Shown here in pieces: positions 36,800 to 49,403 of a stretch of 64,000 nucleotides of DNA (position 1 is the first letter of the stretch; each line of letters opens with the position of its first letter). The position numbers were made by a program, and so were the translations under genes. Source of the DNA: Phyto melanocephala (lineage: Eukaryota > Arthropoda > Insecta > Diptera > Rhinophoridae); the NCBI GenBank assembly GCA_941918925.1, contig OW799236.1:78556713-78620712 (forward strand), written 5' to 3'. The notes under the pieces were generated by a model. That model saw only the letters and a list, made by a program, of their open reading frames with translations, made no database searches and had not been told where the DNA came from.

Positions 36800-38085
36800 T
36801 TTTCAATTGTTAGAGAATTTTTGATACATTATTTGCTTTTTGAAGAAATCTTTAATAATTCATTGATAAATTTTCATATCAAGAAGCGTAAATATTTTAT
36901 ATATTTCACATCTTTTTTTTAATTTTTTTTAAATATAAAGTTTTATACTGTTTTTTTTTTTAATTTTATCCTAAATGTTTTAGCGTAATATCATCAGAAG
37001 GAACTAATGAAATAATTTGTATACCAAATAACTACATTCAAGCTCGTGTTCAAGGGCAACATATTATTAAAGTATTTTAATAATTAATAAAAAAAATTAT
37101 GACAGCATATCTTGGTAATCTGTTTATTATTTCATTTCTCACTTAATTCTTTGACAGCTCTGGTGGATGGTTATTGAAAAAAATTATACATATTTATGAA
37201 CATTTGTATGTACGTACATACATACAAGTGTGCATGCGTTAATTACCATGTGCTTTTTAAAAAGGTGGGTGTGTAGTTGTTTGTATTTTATAAATATTCA
37301 AGTGTGTGTCGATATGTACAACTGTCTGGAATCCCCCTGTGTTAATAACAGCATACATAATTTCTACATTTTTGTGTTTACTATAAATCTGAGAAGTTAA
37401 ACAAAATTGTTTTTAAATAAATAGATAAAAAACGAAAACTAAAGTATTGGATTCAAGACTAAAAAAAACTCAAAATAAGTGGTTTAATTTTCCAACAAAT
37501 GTGCTGCATAGCCAATTTCAGATGAGGAAGTCGATTTAGCCGTGTCCTTATGACCTTTTTTATTTTAAAATAAATGTTGTTTTTAAAGCTTTTATATATA
37601 CTTGAAATCAGTATGTATAGCGGATATGTTTGGATTAGTTTTGCAGTTCAAAATCAATCAACCCCTTGAGGTGTAAGCGAAATAATATGGCTGCCTCTGT
37701 CTAAGTAAATACTAACTGTTGTGTTTATAAAAATGAACAATGTTTTGTTAAGGGTTTTTATAAATATAGCCATAAACAAATAAAAAATTTCAGCCCTTAT
37801 TGTACCTACAGACTTGTGTAGAAACGTAATCAATCTGCATACGTATAAAAAACCAATGTTGCGATAAGTTCGTTACTCATTTAAAATTGCCTTTTTAACT
37901 GATTCATTTTTTTTGGCTTTATTGTACTGGCATTCAGATATCGTTAGAACAGTAAAACCAGCACATAATATATGATATAATATTAGTATGCGATATATTT
38001 TCATATGTGTAAAGTTTTATTTTTTAATTTTATACAAATTTTCCGGTATGTTCTATTAAAGTGCTTGAAACCCCAATTTGATTTT
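36800..38085. other. Non-coding stretch, nothing recognised
   Basis: AT-rich with T runs; no element ends or frames assigned. Confidence 0.5.
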
Positions 38086-38089
38086 ATTA

Positions 38090-38275
38090 TTTTATTCCAT
38101 CTGTAATTTCTACAATACTAATTTTCGATCCCATAAATTGTATATTTTCTAAAAGCTTATGAAGTTAAGCCACGCCCACTCGTTTCTCTCTGTTTTTGTT
38201 TAAATCAACTTTTAGAAGCCCCCATATATACCACCGATCTGTATGTGGTATCAATTTTTTGCATTATCCATTTAT
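38090..38275 (-). mobile_element. Decayed mini-me-like fragment
   Basis: Contains diverged core words (CGATCCCATAAATTGTATA, CTAAAAGCTTATGAA) and TTTAAATCAACTTTTAGAAG. The GTCY array is almost lost. Older than the copies at 27.9-32.6 kb. Confidence 0.6.
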
Positions 38276-38349
38276 CCATTAATCTTTTGCTATAGAAATC
38301 AAGAACAATCGTTAAATTCAATACGTAAAAATAATAATTTTATTCTGGT

Positions 38350-38645
38350 ATATTTATACCCTTCACAGTGAGTGTAATAGTATGTACTTATATAGGTTTG
38401 TCATTCCTTGTAAAATTTCTACAGTTTTCATTTCCGACCCCATAAAGTATATATTTTCTGAGAGCTTATGAATAGGGGAGCCAAAGCATTGTCAGTCTGT
38501 CCGTCCGTTTGTGTGTATGTTGAAATCAACTTTTTGAAGCCCCCAGACATTTCCAAGACCCGTGTTAGATACCAAAATATCTAAAAAAAATCGCTCTATG
38601 AACAACTGAACTATGATGAAAAAACCTAGGCCAGATCGTCTTTTA
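38350..38645 (-). mobile_element. mini-me-like fragment, 3' part
   Basis: Starts TTTATACCCTTCACAGTGAG and continues with GACCCCATAAAGTATATA, CAGTCTGTCCGTCCG and AAGCCCCCAGACATTTCC. Only the tail-proximal 300 bases are recognisable. Confidence 0.7.
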
Positions 38646-39419
38646 CTCTTTTACTCTAAAATAATTGGATAGAAACAGCATAAAACTAATTTAATTTGAA
38701 TTTTTTTATGGTATTCAGTTTCAAATGTGTGAATTTTGAGTTATGTCGTTATTGTGGTAAATAAGAAATATAAACTCATAGGCTTATGACATAAATTAGA
38801 TAAATAGTAACGTGTTTTACTTATGTATGCGATAAACGTTGTCAGTTGATCTGTAATCCCTGTAATATTCTATTAATATTACTTTTACGATATATAATAC
38901 ATACGTAAGTATGAATGTGTGTACAAATGTAGCAGTAACATTTTTATTTTGTTTAAAATATTTTTTGACAATAAAAAAACATTATTTGCCTGCTGATTGG
39001 CAACGCTTTACTAAAAAAATGGCGGCAATTTTAAACTTGGCGTGAATTTTCGTGCACCATATGTGATAAGAAAACTTTCTAAAAAAATAAACAGAACTTT
39101 TATTAAAAATTATAGAAAATCTCACAAGAATATTGAAATTCCTCTACGATGTTGGCTAGCACATTTCTTATGTCTGTCCGCTTGTGGCTGACTATTGTGG
39201 GGTGTTTGAATAATCGTTTTATTTTATGTTTATAAAAGACAAAAAAAATATGTATGTATTTTTAAATCAATGAACACTCTTACACTGACACACGTTTTTA
39301 CACAGAGACATTCTCGAAAATGTGACTGAACTATGTGCCATATAAAAAAGATACATGGTAAACACTGTTACTTACATACATATATTTGTATATAAACGTG
39401 AGTAAAACAAACAAACAGC

Positions 39420-39480
39420 AAGTGAGTGAGTGAGTTAGTGTGTCATGTTGGTGATAAAGTGTGTGAGTAAGTGAGTGTCT
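39420..39480 (+). repeat. Imperfect (GTGA)n microsatellite
   Basis: AGTGAGTGAGTGAGTTAGTG followed by further GTGA/GTGT words up to GTGAGTGTC. Confidence 0.7.
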
Positions 39481-39882
39481 TTGCAAATGGTCTTATCTAA
39501 ATACTTGTTGCTTGCTTACTTACAAATATACAAATACAGCTGCTGTTAATACGCAACCCTCCTCCTATACCCCCACCACAACAACACATTTTGTTTATTT
39601 TTTTACAATCAATTGTACACAAAACAAAATAAAAGAATATAAAATAAAAACCGAGCCGAAACAATAACAAAACCTAATGGCAAATGAAAACAAAAGAGAA
39701 GTTTATAAAGAATAAAACAAAAACAATTGAAACGAATAAATACTTATTTTCTGTACTATTGAACATGTTTGTATGTATGTATGTACATGTGCCTGTATAA
39801 GTACATCAATATGTATCGTTTTTTTAATATGAAACAACTGAAAGATAATTTTAAAGAAAAGTAACAAGTCCAACATAAAACG

Positions 39883-39920
39883 TATAAAAGCAGATATAAG
39901 GGTAATCATACGCCCAGTCT
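39883..39920 (+). promoter_or_regulatory. TATA-initiator-like site without an assigned gene
   Basis: TATAAAAG at 39883 and CCAGTC (A at 39916) are 33 bases apart, followed by TCGTCTCAC. No frame follows, so it could be chance or belong to an untranslated exon. Confidence 0.2.
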
Positions 39921-42011
39921 TTCATTAGGTCGTCTCACTTTTCGCTGAAATGTAATGCTTATGGAGAAAACATTTTAAAGAAGACGGCAATAGGGAGTGA
40001 ACTATTTACAATATATAATTTGTTTTTAAAATGTAGTTTTAAATTTAAAGTTTAGAGTGTAGACACTCATTTCTTTTTGGGAATTTAAAAGTTAAGGGAC
40101 TTAAAACAATCAGATGAGTGTAAGTAAAATACCACTTTATAAATGAAAACATTTTGGTACCGCTTTTTTTCCCAATCATCAACTTTTTGCAGCCTAAAAT
40201 TTTTAACGGTGGTACTTTTCACAAGTACTGTTAAAAAGTTACTTTGTTTTTTAACTGTGCAACGGCTGATTAGATCGTGTAATATCAGCTTAATAGAAAT
40301 TTTTCTTCGGGGCTACGTGTACGTAAAATTAAAAGTCTTCATGTGTAACGATTAAGGAATATTTCGGACGTTAGTATTATCTTTTTATTATTAATTAAAT
40401 TTAAAAAAGTGTTATTTCAATCTAAACAGCAGTGTTGAACTGTTTTCGGAAATAAAATATATAAAAATATTTTTTTAAGAAAAATTTGGCTCTGAATATT
40501 GTCGCTTTTCTTTTTGGCAAGAGGTTTGAAAATCCTGCCATATGTAACAAATTTTGTTTAAAAAAACAATTGGCAACCCCAGCAAATTAACTAAACAAGT
40601 ACAAATTTAAATGTAAGGTAGAAAAAGAAGAATCGGGACAAAAAGAATTAAGAACAATACTTTGTTTCATTCTTTTGGATTGTCAGAAAACTTTTATGTG
40701 CGATCACTTAGTATTGAATCCTATAAAGTTTAAAAAATTTAATATAATTTAAAGTTAAATTAAAAAATATAAATGTCTCATAAACAATAATTTGTTTATT
40801 TTATGTTTTAAAAAAACCTACATATATTTGTATTCTGAGCCGATTTTAAAAAAAATATGTAAATATTTTAAGATAAATACATACATTTCGTGTTGAAAAG
40901 TTCAATTGAAACACAGATATAAAATTCTTGACAAATTTCATGTTCTATAAAATGGCTTACAAATTATTATTTTTTTTTTATCAAATAACGGTTTTCTTAC
41001 AAACACCGTTCATACTTTTTTATACCCAAAGATTTTTATTATTAAACAAATTGCTGACTCTAGTTTCAATACGAGTGGTGCATGCTTTCGTTGGAGCGAA
41101 TTATAATCTATAAAAATATGAATGCATTTCAGAGCAATGTTCTACATAAAAAACAATTGTATTTTTTTTCATTACAAATTTGCTATACTCACAAGTTATA
41201 GGTACTATGTTCACACACGCGCCCTTATTGTCAATTTATAATATTATCGCAATTAAAGGCCTTTTTTGAGCTCAATTTACCATACTAAAAATTACTTATA
41301 AATTGAGCAATATATACTTAATTGTTTCACTTATTGTCCAAAATACGAAATACAACTCTTGAGAAGTACGTTCAGTGAGAAAAAAATTCTATAGGTGGCA
41401 TTTCTAATGTCAAACAAATATACAAAAAACAAAATGTATGAAAATTAAAAATGATTGATGAAAATTTTTAAAGAATGTTTAAATAAATATAAATATATAC
41501 ATATAAGTATATACATATGTATATACATATATATAAATATAATTGTAAATATATTTTATAAAAAATAAAAAAACTGAAGAGATTTGATTTGCTATAAATA
41601 CATCGTATTTTTACAGCTATCATATGCTAATGGAGTAAGATAAGTTGAGTATGTGTGAACACTTATTTTATTTGCTCAATTGACACTTAATTTAAACAAT
41701 TAAAAATATCTGTTTGAACGGGGTATTATGCTATTATATTGTATTTTTATTATTTTATCGTAATTATTACAAATTTAAAAATTGCTTATGACAATACGTC
41801 ATGATATTTAGCACAATTTGTGAATCCAATAATTATACATACATACATATACTATGTAAATATATTTGTATATACCTATGCATGCATAGATGTACATATA
41901 TGTAAATACTTATTAATGTATTTGTATATGTGATCGATAAAACACATGTAAATTATTTTGACGTCAAACACATCTTTTCGCCGCAGTTGAGCGAAAAAAG
42001 TGGTACCTACC

Positions 42012-42062
42012 AAACTTAATCATTAATTAGTCAATCATTTATAACTTAATCATTAATTAGAA
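42012..42062. repeat. Direct repeat of an ATTAATTAG-bearing segment
   Basis: ACTTAATCATTAATTAG occurs twice, 32 bases apart. ATTAATTAG is a typical homeodomain binding word. The repeat is seen; a regulatory role is inference. Confidence 0.45.
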
Positions 42063-42938
42063 CGAGTAGTTTTCTTTACCCAATTATGTTTAACTGATAA
42101 TTTTTGTTGTATATTTATACATGTATGTATGTAAATCTGGACCAAAAGTCATTTGTTATATGTACATATGTTGTTATTTAATCAAAAACAATAAATTTTA
42201 ATAAATAAATAAATAAATAGTCTTAAGTCCAATGGTGACTTTTATTCTACACTGTACTTAAATATTCATTTTATTTGATAATTAACATGCATGATCGTGT
42301 TGTCTATATTAACCTACAACAAAATTGGGCGAATTTATATTCTTTATAGGTATCATTTATTTGACATAAAATGTACAAGCGAAAAAAAAATTAACAAAAA
42401 GATGGTGATAAATGAGAGGAAAAATAAAATAAATAAAAACTCAAAGCGAAGAGAACTTATTTGTGTAGAAAGAGCATAAGAGCCAGATTGTGACTATTTA
42501 AAAATCATTTGTTTATGTTTTCCAATATGTTACAATTTGTTGCTTTAAAAGTAATAATAAAAACTTACAATAATCTTTATGGATTTTTGTTTGCAGTTGC
42601 ATTATTTTCAAAATAAAATCCAAACTTTCAAAGGGGTCAAATATCGTTCAAATGTCTTGAAATGATTGGTTATAATTTATATTTTGTATCAGGCCGGGCT
42701 CTGCTAAATATTTTAGTGAGTATCAACATTCACTGCTTTGCAAACAAATGTCATAACAAACTTTTCTGCCAGATTGTATGATGCTTAATAAATCCAAGTC
42801 CAAGCTTCCCAAAATTACCTAATAGTTAATAAAACTGTTAAAAATATATTAAAAATCTGGCTTAAGTCAGAATGATAATAAAATAACTTTTTTTTTTTAA
42901 ATTATTGCTACAAAGGTTACTTGGTGTATGCATGAATA
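42063..42938. other. Non-coding stretch, nothing recognised
   Basis: AT-rich; a lysine-rich 62-codon frame at 42291 is taken as chance. Confidence 0.5.
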
Positions 42939-42940
42939 TA

Positions 42941-43197
42941 CATATCTGTGGCTTGGAGCTAAAAGGGCTAATGTCACTTTTTTGCTCTTTTGAGTTAATC
43001 ATTGCATTAGATTTCTTTTCTTGCTCTTTTTTATTATGGTAAAACAGCTAAAGTCAAACTTAACCCAGAACATCTTCATAAATAAAATGCTGGCCAATGT
43101 CACTATGAAAGCACATATAAAAGTTAAGGCTCAATTCCAATTTTCTCAAAAGTAAATATTTTGACATTGGCCCTTTTAGCTCCCAGCCACAGATATG
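42941..43197. mobile_element. MITE with 36-bp TIRs and TA duplication
   Basis: CATATCTGTGGCTTGGAGCT at the left and its complement at the right pair over 36 bases with two mismatches. TA flanks both ends (42939-42940 and 43198-43199). TA duplication suggests the Tc1/mariner superfamily. The 257-bp element has no coding capacity. Confidence 0.75.
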
Positions 43198-43199
43198 TA

Positions 43200-44140
43200 A
43201 GTGTTATTGTACACGGACAATAATTTTCTAAACATTTTTATGTGCGTTGTATAGTTTAACAGTTCAAATATCCCTGCAGATAAAGCGACTACTTTTATAT
43301 GCATTTAAGATATACTGAAACATGGACTAGAACTAGTGCTAAGGTGAGCTAAATGTATAAAAAAAATGTGGTCAATTTAATATTTCGAAACTCTAGAGCT
43401 TGACTTTATAATCCAGAATCACGTTGGGGTAGTCTCAAAACTACTTTATGTTACTACTCGTCGAAGTTCTTATTAGACCATACTGCAGTATGGTTAACAT
43501 ATGAATACTTGTTTAACTACAAACTCTTATTTGAAAATTACTTAGTTCATACCTGTATGACATTCTTCTTCTTTTATTACCAATTGCTTACTGGATACAA
43601 GTGATCACCTGCTTGTTTACATATAATTGGATTTAAGTTATTATATAAAGTTCTAAATAATATCATCATTTACTACACTACAAAACTCTTTCCTACATTT
43701 TGCGGTGGATCAGAACTTCAGAACTGGAAACTCAATGTACCAGCCTACAACAACACCACATCTCAAAAGCTTCAAGTCGTCATATAAAAGCACCGACCAA
43801 ACAAATCATATCCTGAAACAAACACGTAGGGATAAATGAATATCCCGATTTGCTAGAATTTTTTGATATTTCGTATATATTGATTTAGCTCTTTCTTTCG
43901 TTTTTTTTTAATTCTGTCACTGCTCCAGTCCTTGTGTGACATAGAATCAAGGTATAAAAATCTGTAAACTCTGTCAATTTGTTGATTGTCAGTCCATAAA
44001 GTGAATATTCCGAACATTAGGTTTTATCATAAGTTGTTACTTAGTTGATTATATTATCTACTATGGTACATAGTTGTGTCATAAGCATATCTTCTTGCAC
44101 CATTCCAAGAACTTCTTAAAAGATTACTTCAAAGACTTTG
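43200..44140. other. Non-coding stretch, possibly upstream retroelement remains
   Basis: No secure identity. Parts near 43690-43860 are less AT-rich and could be more decayed sequence of the Jockey-like element downstream, but no motif proves it. Confidence 0.4.
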
Positions 44141-44369
44141 ACCCACAGTAGACGTTAAAAAGAAGAGGACTGTCTCTTCTTCTTTTACAACACTCCCATC
44201 CTCCTCTATTCTGAATTCATTACTTCGAAATTCTGCTATTTGTACTACCTACTCTAGAAAAGTATGTGATAACAAAACATCTTATTCCTTTTTTTATACT
44301 TAAATCATCTGGTGAACACTTCTCTTGTATTTCTTAAAAATCTATACTATCAAATTGAATATTACAAGA

Positions 44370-45340
44370 TAATTCGTTTAATGCGGGTCCAGATAGAATA
44401 CCAAATTGCGTTCTCAAAAATTGTGCAAAAGCTGTTACCCGCTTATTGCTATATTCAACAAATCCATTGAATTAGGGTACGTACCATAGATTTTGATATT
44501 ATCCTCTATAATTCTGTTCTTTAAAAGTGACAGAAAAATTTAAACACCAAACTATCGAGACTAAGCTAAGCTGAGTGCTATTCCCAAAGTTATTGAAAAA
44601 ATTTTAACTGATAATAAATACTATCAAACCGTGACGACATGGTTTTTGTAAATCTCATTCTACAACGACTAATATTTTAGAACTAACTACTATTATAAAT
44701 GAGGGTTTTATAAATAGTATGCAAACTGATGTTAGCTACACAGATTTTAGTAAAGCTTTTAATAAGGTGGACCATGATCTCTACGGATATGACAATCAAA
44801 TCGTTAAGATCTTACTTGTCTGATAGAACTCAACAAGCTAAGTTTGGAAGCGCTACATGTAATGCTATCGAGGTTTCTTCTGGCGTTCGGCAAGGTAGTC
44901 ATCTTGGCCCTATTTTATTCACTTTATTTATAAACGATCTACCTTTAGTTATTCAGCACTCTAAAGTTTAAATGTATGCCGATGATGTCAAAATTTTTCG
45001 TTCTTCTAAATTCTCGAAGATCAAGTTTTCCTTCAATCTGTTATTGACAAATTGGTTAATTGGTGTGGAATTAACTTAATTTAGTTGAATAAAAAAAAAA
45101 TGTAAGCACATGTCCTTTTTCAGAATTAATAAATTTGGATCTATTTTAGGCATTAATGAGTATAAACTTGATAAAGTTCTAAACTGTCTTGATTTTGGTA
45201 TTTTGTATAATCACCAATTGAATTTTCGTGACAAAATTTCGTTAATTGTTAACAAAGCAAATGGTGTACTTGGATTTAAGTATGAAGATAGAGACCAACT
45301 CGAAACTTCCGTTTCCGTAATATATGTGAAACTTTAATAT
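44370..45340 (+). pseudogene. Jockey-like non-LTR reverse transcriptase relic
   Basis: In order the + strand encodes NAGPDRIPNCVLKNCAK, LSAIPKVIEKIL, HGFCKSHSTTTNILEL, MQTDVSYTDFSKAFNKVDHD, RSYLSDRTQQAKFGSA, VSSGVRQGSHLGPILF, FINDLPLVI, YADDVKIF and NKANGVLGF. These are the palm and finger motifs of Jockey-clade ORF2 reverse transcriptase, including the YADD active site. Stops and frameshifts occur throughout, for example just before MYADD. The endonuclease part and the 3' end with poly(A) are not recognisable. Confidence 0.85.
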
Positions 45341-46090
45341 CTACTTAAATATCTATTATCACTTCATTGGCCTTAATGAAAGTAAAGAAATTGTTCAAAT
45401 AAATTTTATATTGAAAGCAGTGAATTGTATTTACTTTAGTCTATAAGGATATATAATCTATATAGTCAATAAATAAATATATAAAAATATATAGTTTCTT
45501 GAAACAGTGTCTTTCTTGTCAATATAAGTACATGACATTGCAGAATTTTAACTACAATGGACCACGTTGTCCGATAAAAAAATCGTTTGTGAAAAATAAA
45601 AGATTTTTTTGCTTTACGAAAATTTATTAAAAATATCATAAACGTCACTGTTCTGGCAACGCTAGTGCTTATAAAATATCAATTACATATGTAAGTAAAA
45701 ATAAGCCAATCATGAAATTCGCTAAAAAAAAGTCATGTGTAGCCAGAAGTCAATACACGTGTAAGATAATGTGATGCCTGATTACTGTCGCCTGAATGTA
45801 ATTATTTTTCAATTGTTTTTTTTTGTTGTTGTTTGTACTTTTTTGTATTGTTTTTAATCAACTGTTTTTTATTGCCGCTTTTTTTCTCTCATATAATAGA
45901 TCATTGAATTCGCTGAATTATATTTGTTTTTATTTTGATTTGCCTTATTTTGTCATGCTCACTTTCCTGTTAAGAATTATAAGTTAACACAAGTTTGTGT
46001 GCTTATTTATATGTATTTTGTTTTCGATCTCTTGATATTTTATTGGGGAGGTTCATATTTTTCCAAAAATCTTGAAAAATCTTCACAACT
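45341..46090. other. Non-coding stretch, nothing recognised
   Basis: AT-rich; strongly T-skewed at 45795-45960. Confidence 0.5.
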
Positions 46091-46091
46091 C

Positions 46092-47321
46092 TTTTTTATA
46101 CCATTTTTATATTCATTTTGTCATACCGTTTGTAACACATCGAAATATCCATTTTAGACCCCATAAGGTATATATATTCTGAATCGGAGTTTTATTTTAT
46201 GATGATATAGCTATGTCCGTCCGTCTGTTAAAAGCACGATAGAGGTCGCTTCGAAAAAGCTAGGGGGCTGAAATTTTGCCAGAATCTTTCTTATAGACAA
46301 GGTTTGTTTGGTATTCAAAATGGGCTAAATGGGAATATAAGGGAGAGAGTTGTAGCTCGTAAAGCAAGAGTAGGTCGAAAAAAACGTGTTCTTTGAAAAT
46401 CGAATAAAATGGAATTGTGTCCAAACGCATTGACGTAGAGCCATTGAACTTCGAATATATATTTCCTCAGTAAAAAAAATATTTTTTCCTGGAAATTGAA
46501 AAAATCTATGAATTAGTAAAGGAGTTATAGATCAAAATGTACGAAAATTTATACCGCGATATACATATTTAAAATTTAAAACGTAATAAAACTGAAAAAG
46601 TTAGATGTACGATACTGAAATTTTGCAAAAATTGCATATAGGTTGAAAAGGAGGGGCACTAAAAGCCCAAACTCATGCCCATTTGGCATGTTGTGCGCTC
46701 ATATAACGCTTTATCTCAAATACATATAATTTCTCTATGAATAAAGATTTTGGAATAAGAAATAACTATATTGAAATATCTTAGTTGTATTCAGGAGCAG
46801 AAACGACATCGGCACGCCTACTATAATGTTGATAATGTTAATGTTAATGAAATTTAAAAGCTCATAAAACCGACAAAATTAGAGGTATGATGTTGAAATT
46901 TGCTACATATGTATATCCTTCTGGTCAATGTCATTGTTCTGCCAGAAAATTTAGGTGACACGCCCACTTAAACGCCCACCTCCCATAAAACGGTTTATCT
47001 TAAATTAATATTTCTCTATAGACTAAGTTTTTGGAAGAATAAAGGACTATATTGAAATATCTCAGTTTTATTTATTAGCAGAAACTATATTGACACGCCT
47101 ACTTTAACGCCCACTTTCATTGGAAGACAAAATTTACGAAATTATTTTACTACCATATCGAAGTTACACAAAGAAAATTAAATATATTTTTGTATAAAGA
47201 GATTATTGCATAGCGATTACTGTTAATAACAAAATAATAAATCTTGTGCTATAAAAGTACATCAAATTTGTGGTACGTATAAAAGATTCGGCAGAGCCGA
47301 ATATAGTGATCTTCCTTGTTT
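46092..47321 (-). mobile_element. mini-me-like element, second subfamily
   Basis: Inverted orientation: head complement AAGATTCGGCAGAGCCGAAT near 47283, ending CTTCCTTGTT, and tail TTTTTTATACCATTTTTATA at 46092. It contains GACCCCATAAGGTATATA, TGTCCGTCCGTCTG and CTAGGGGGCTGAAATTTTGC, the last shared with the copy at 57398-58438. Two related internal segments (near 46740 and 47015) show an internal duplication. No coding frame. Confidence 0.7.
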
Positions 47322-49368
47322 TTATATGTATTTATTGAAATTGTTGGATATGAAAATTATGAAGTTTAGGTTGCCGTTTTAAATAATTATGAGCATATAT
47401 TTAGTTAATTTTGTAGTTTAATCAAAAAACGCCAAACAATCATTAACAACATTAAATATCCCTGCCATCAAATGGGAGTTTAATTTTGAATAACTTAAAA
47501 GACACTTCTTTGACTCTACTTGTAACAGTGCAAAATTTTTTTGCAGGCTATAAAACACAGAATATTTAAAGTCACACTATAACGGTGCTTTTTTTTTTTT
47601 TTTTTTTGCTATAAAACAGTAAATTATTGTTACCTATAGAAAATTTGCATACAAAAATTTAAGTTTTTGTTGTACTCTTTTGAACAGCGACTTAATTCTA
47701 AAAGAGGTGTATCAACTTATTTATTCAAATCTACATAATTTTAACAGGTTTTTTTTCTTGCATAAACGTAAATTTATTAAATTGTTTTTATTAATAACTT
47801 ATGTTAATCAAATTGAACATTCTCTTTTTTAAAAGAGCCATCACCGACGTCATTATCTATTAAAACGTCAATACAAACATAAGTAAAACAAAATTGGGTT
47901 AAGTTTGTGACCTTGAAATTTTTTATTGTTTTTTTTTTATAAGTGTATGTATGTATGAATGTATGAATGTATGTGTGTACATACATTAATTCATATGTAC
48001 GTACTTATATATAAATTGTTTATGTAACTTTTGTTTCTTTGGTTATAATTATAAATAGATTAACAATAGTGAGAGTTATTTTATGTTTCTAAAATGGCAA
48101 GGGATTTAGCAATAAAATGGGTCAAAACTATTTCAAAGTTGTTTTGGTTTTTGTAGAAAGTAAAAAGCATTTGCTGTGGTTTATTTCAAGGCCTTCTAGT
48201 TTAAACAAAAACTCATCGAAGATTTGCTAAACAATTTTTTCTTCTTAATTCTTTTCTAAACAGATAGTTTAGTTAAATCTTAATACTAAAAAATTTTAAT
48301 AATGAATGAGAAATGAATTGAAAATTTGTATTAAGCAAAATTCATTTACATTAAAAATAAATAATTTGCCACAACTTCCTAGCGAATTTTTGACCAAGAG
48401 GAAGCCGTTAGCAGAAAATAGGCATGTAACACTCTCACTTGTATTTGGCGAAATTGTAATAAATTCTATGGAAATTAAAGTTAGAAAAATATAAATTGAT
48501 TTCATATAACAAATTTTAAATTTAATTTTTCACAAATTAATATCGAACATCTAACGCCATTACATTCTTGAATATCGGTGATTTCTAACGTCTTTATTTT
48601 CATTTACCAAACAGACTCTTATTTACTAAAACAACACATAGGCGGGTCAAATTAGTGTCTGCCGAACTCGTCGCCGTTTAGTCAATGCCCCAAATGAATG
48701 TCAAAATATTAAATTTACATAAATAAGTTTAAAAAAAATATGTTTTGTTTTGGTTAAAAAGCTCAGGTGATAATTTTATAGTTTAGATTGCCGCCTGACA
48801 ATTTAGTTAATAAATAGAGTAAATTTTAGGCATGATTTTGTCTAACAGTAATAATTATTTTAATTTTATGGCATTATTTATAAATAATTGTCAAAACAAA
48901 TATCAACACAAATGTCAACACAAAATTGTGTTGTATGTGAATGAGAAAAACAAAAATATTTGCATAATTATTTTTTTCTTTGCGGTAGAATATAGTACGT
49001 CGGAAAAAAGGTCTAATAAATATTGTCTGGCTTGGTAAACTATTTTTCGTTTGTTTAAAATCATGGTTTTGTTCCATTTGTTATTCAAATTTTATCACAT
49101 TCTTGTTGACAAACTTTACGTTTTCATAACTTTGGGATAATCTTAGTACAGTTGTATCACGTGAAAGATTCGTGATATTTAAAGGTAACTTTACTAAAGT
49201 AGAAATATTTTTTTGTTTGCATTTAGAAATTTTTGGTTTAATTTGTACAAAAATTTTAGGAAGCAAATTTCAACATTTACAAATATTAATACTCTTTTTG
49301 CAATAATTTTTTTACAAAAGTTCGAACATTTTTTTAAAGAAAATTTATGTTTTTGAAATTAAGATAAT
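47322..49368. other. Non-coding stretch, nothing secure
   Basis: AT-rich, with a GTAT/GAAT microsatellite near 47946. Frames of 60-70 codons at 48296-48505 on both strands lack domain features. Confidence 0.5.
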
Positions 49369-49403
49369 TTTTATACCCTTCACCTGTGGTGCACAACGGT
49401 ATA

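Larger units (their letters stand above)
38646..42005. other. Long non-coding stretch
   Basis: AT-rich with one GTGA-type microsatellite (39420-39480) and a TATA/initiator-like site at 39883. Frames up to 70 codons show no domains. TA-rich runs around 41500-41560. Confidence 0.45.

Noticed and set aside
48296..48505. Overlapping open frames on both strands
   Set aside because: No domain, no splice context better than chance and no repeat relation; kept as non-coding.
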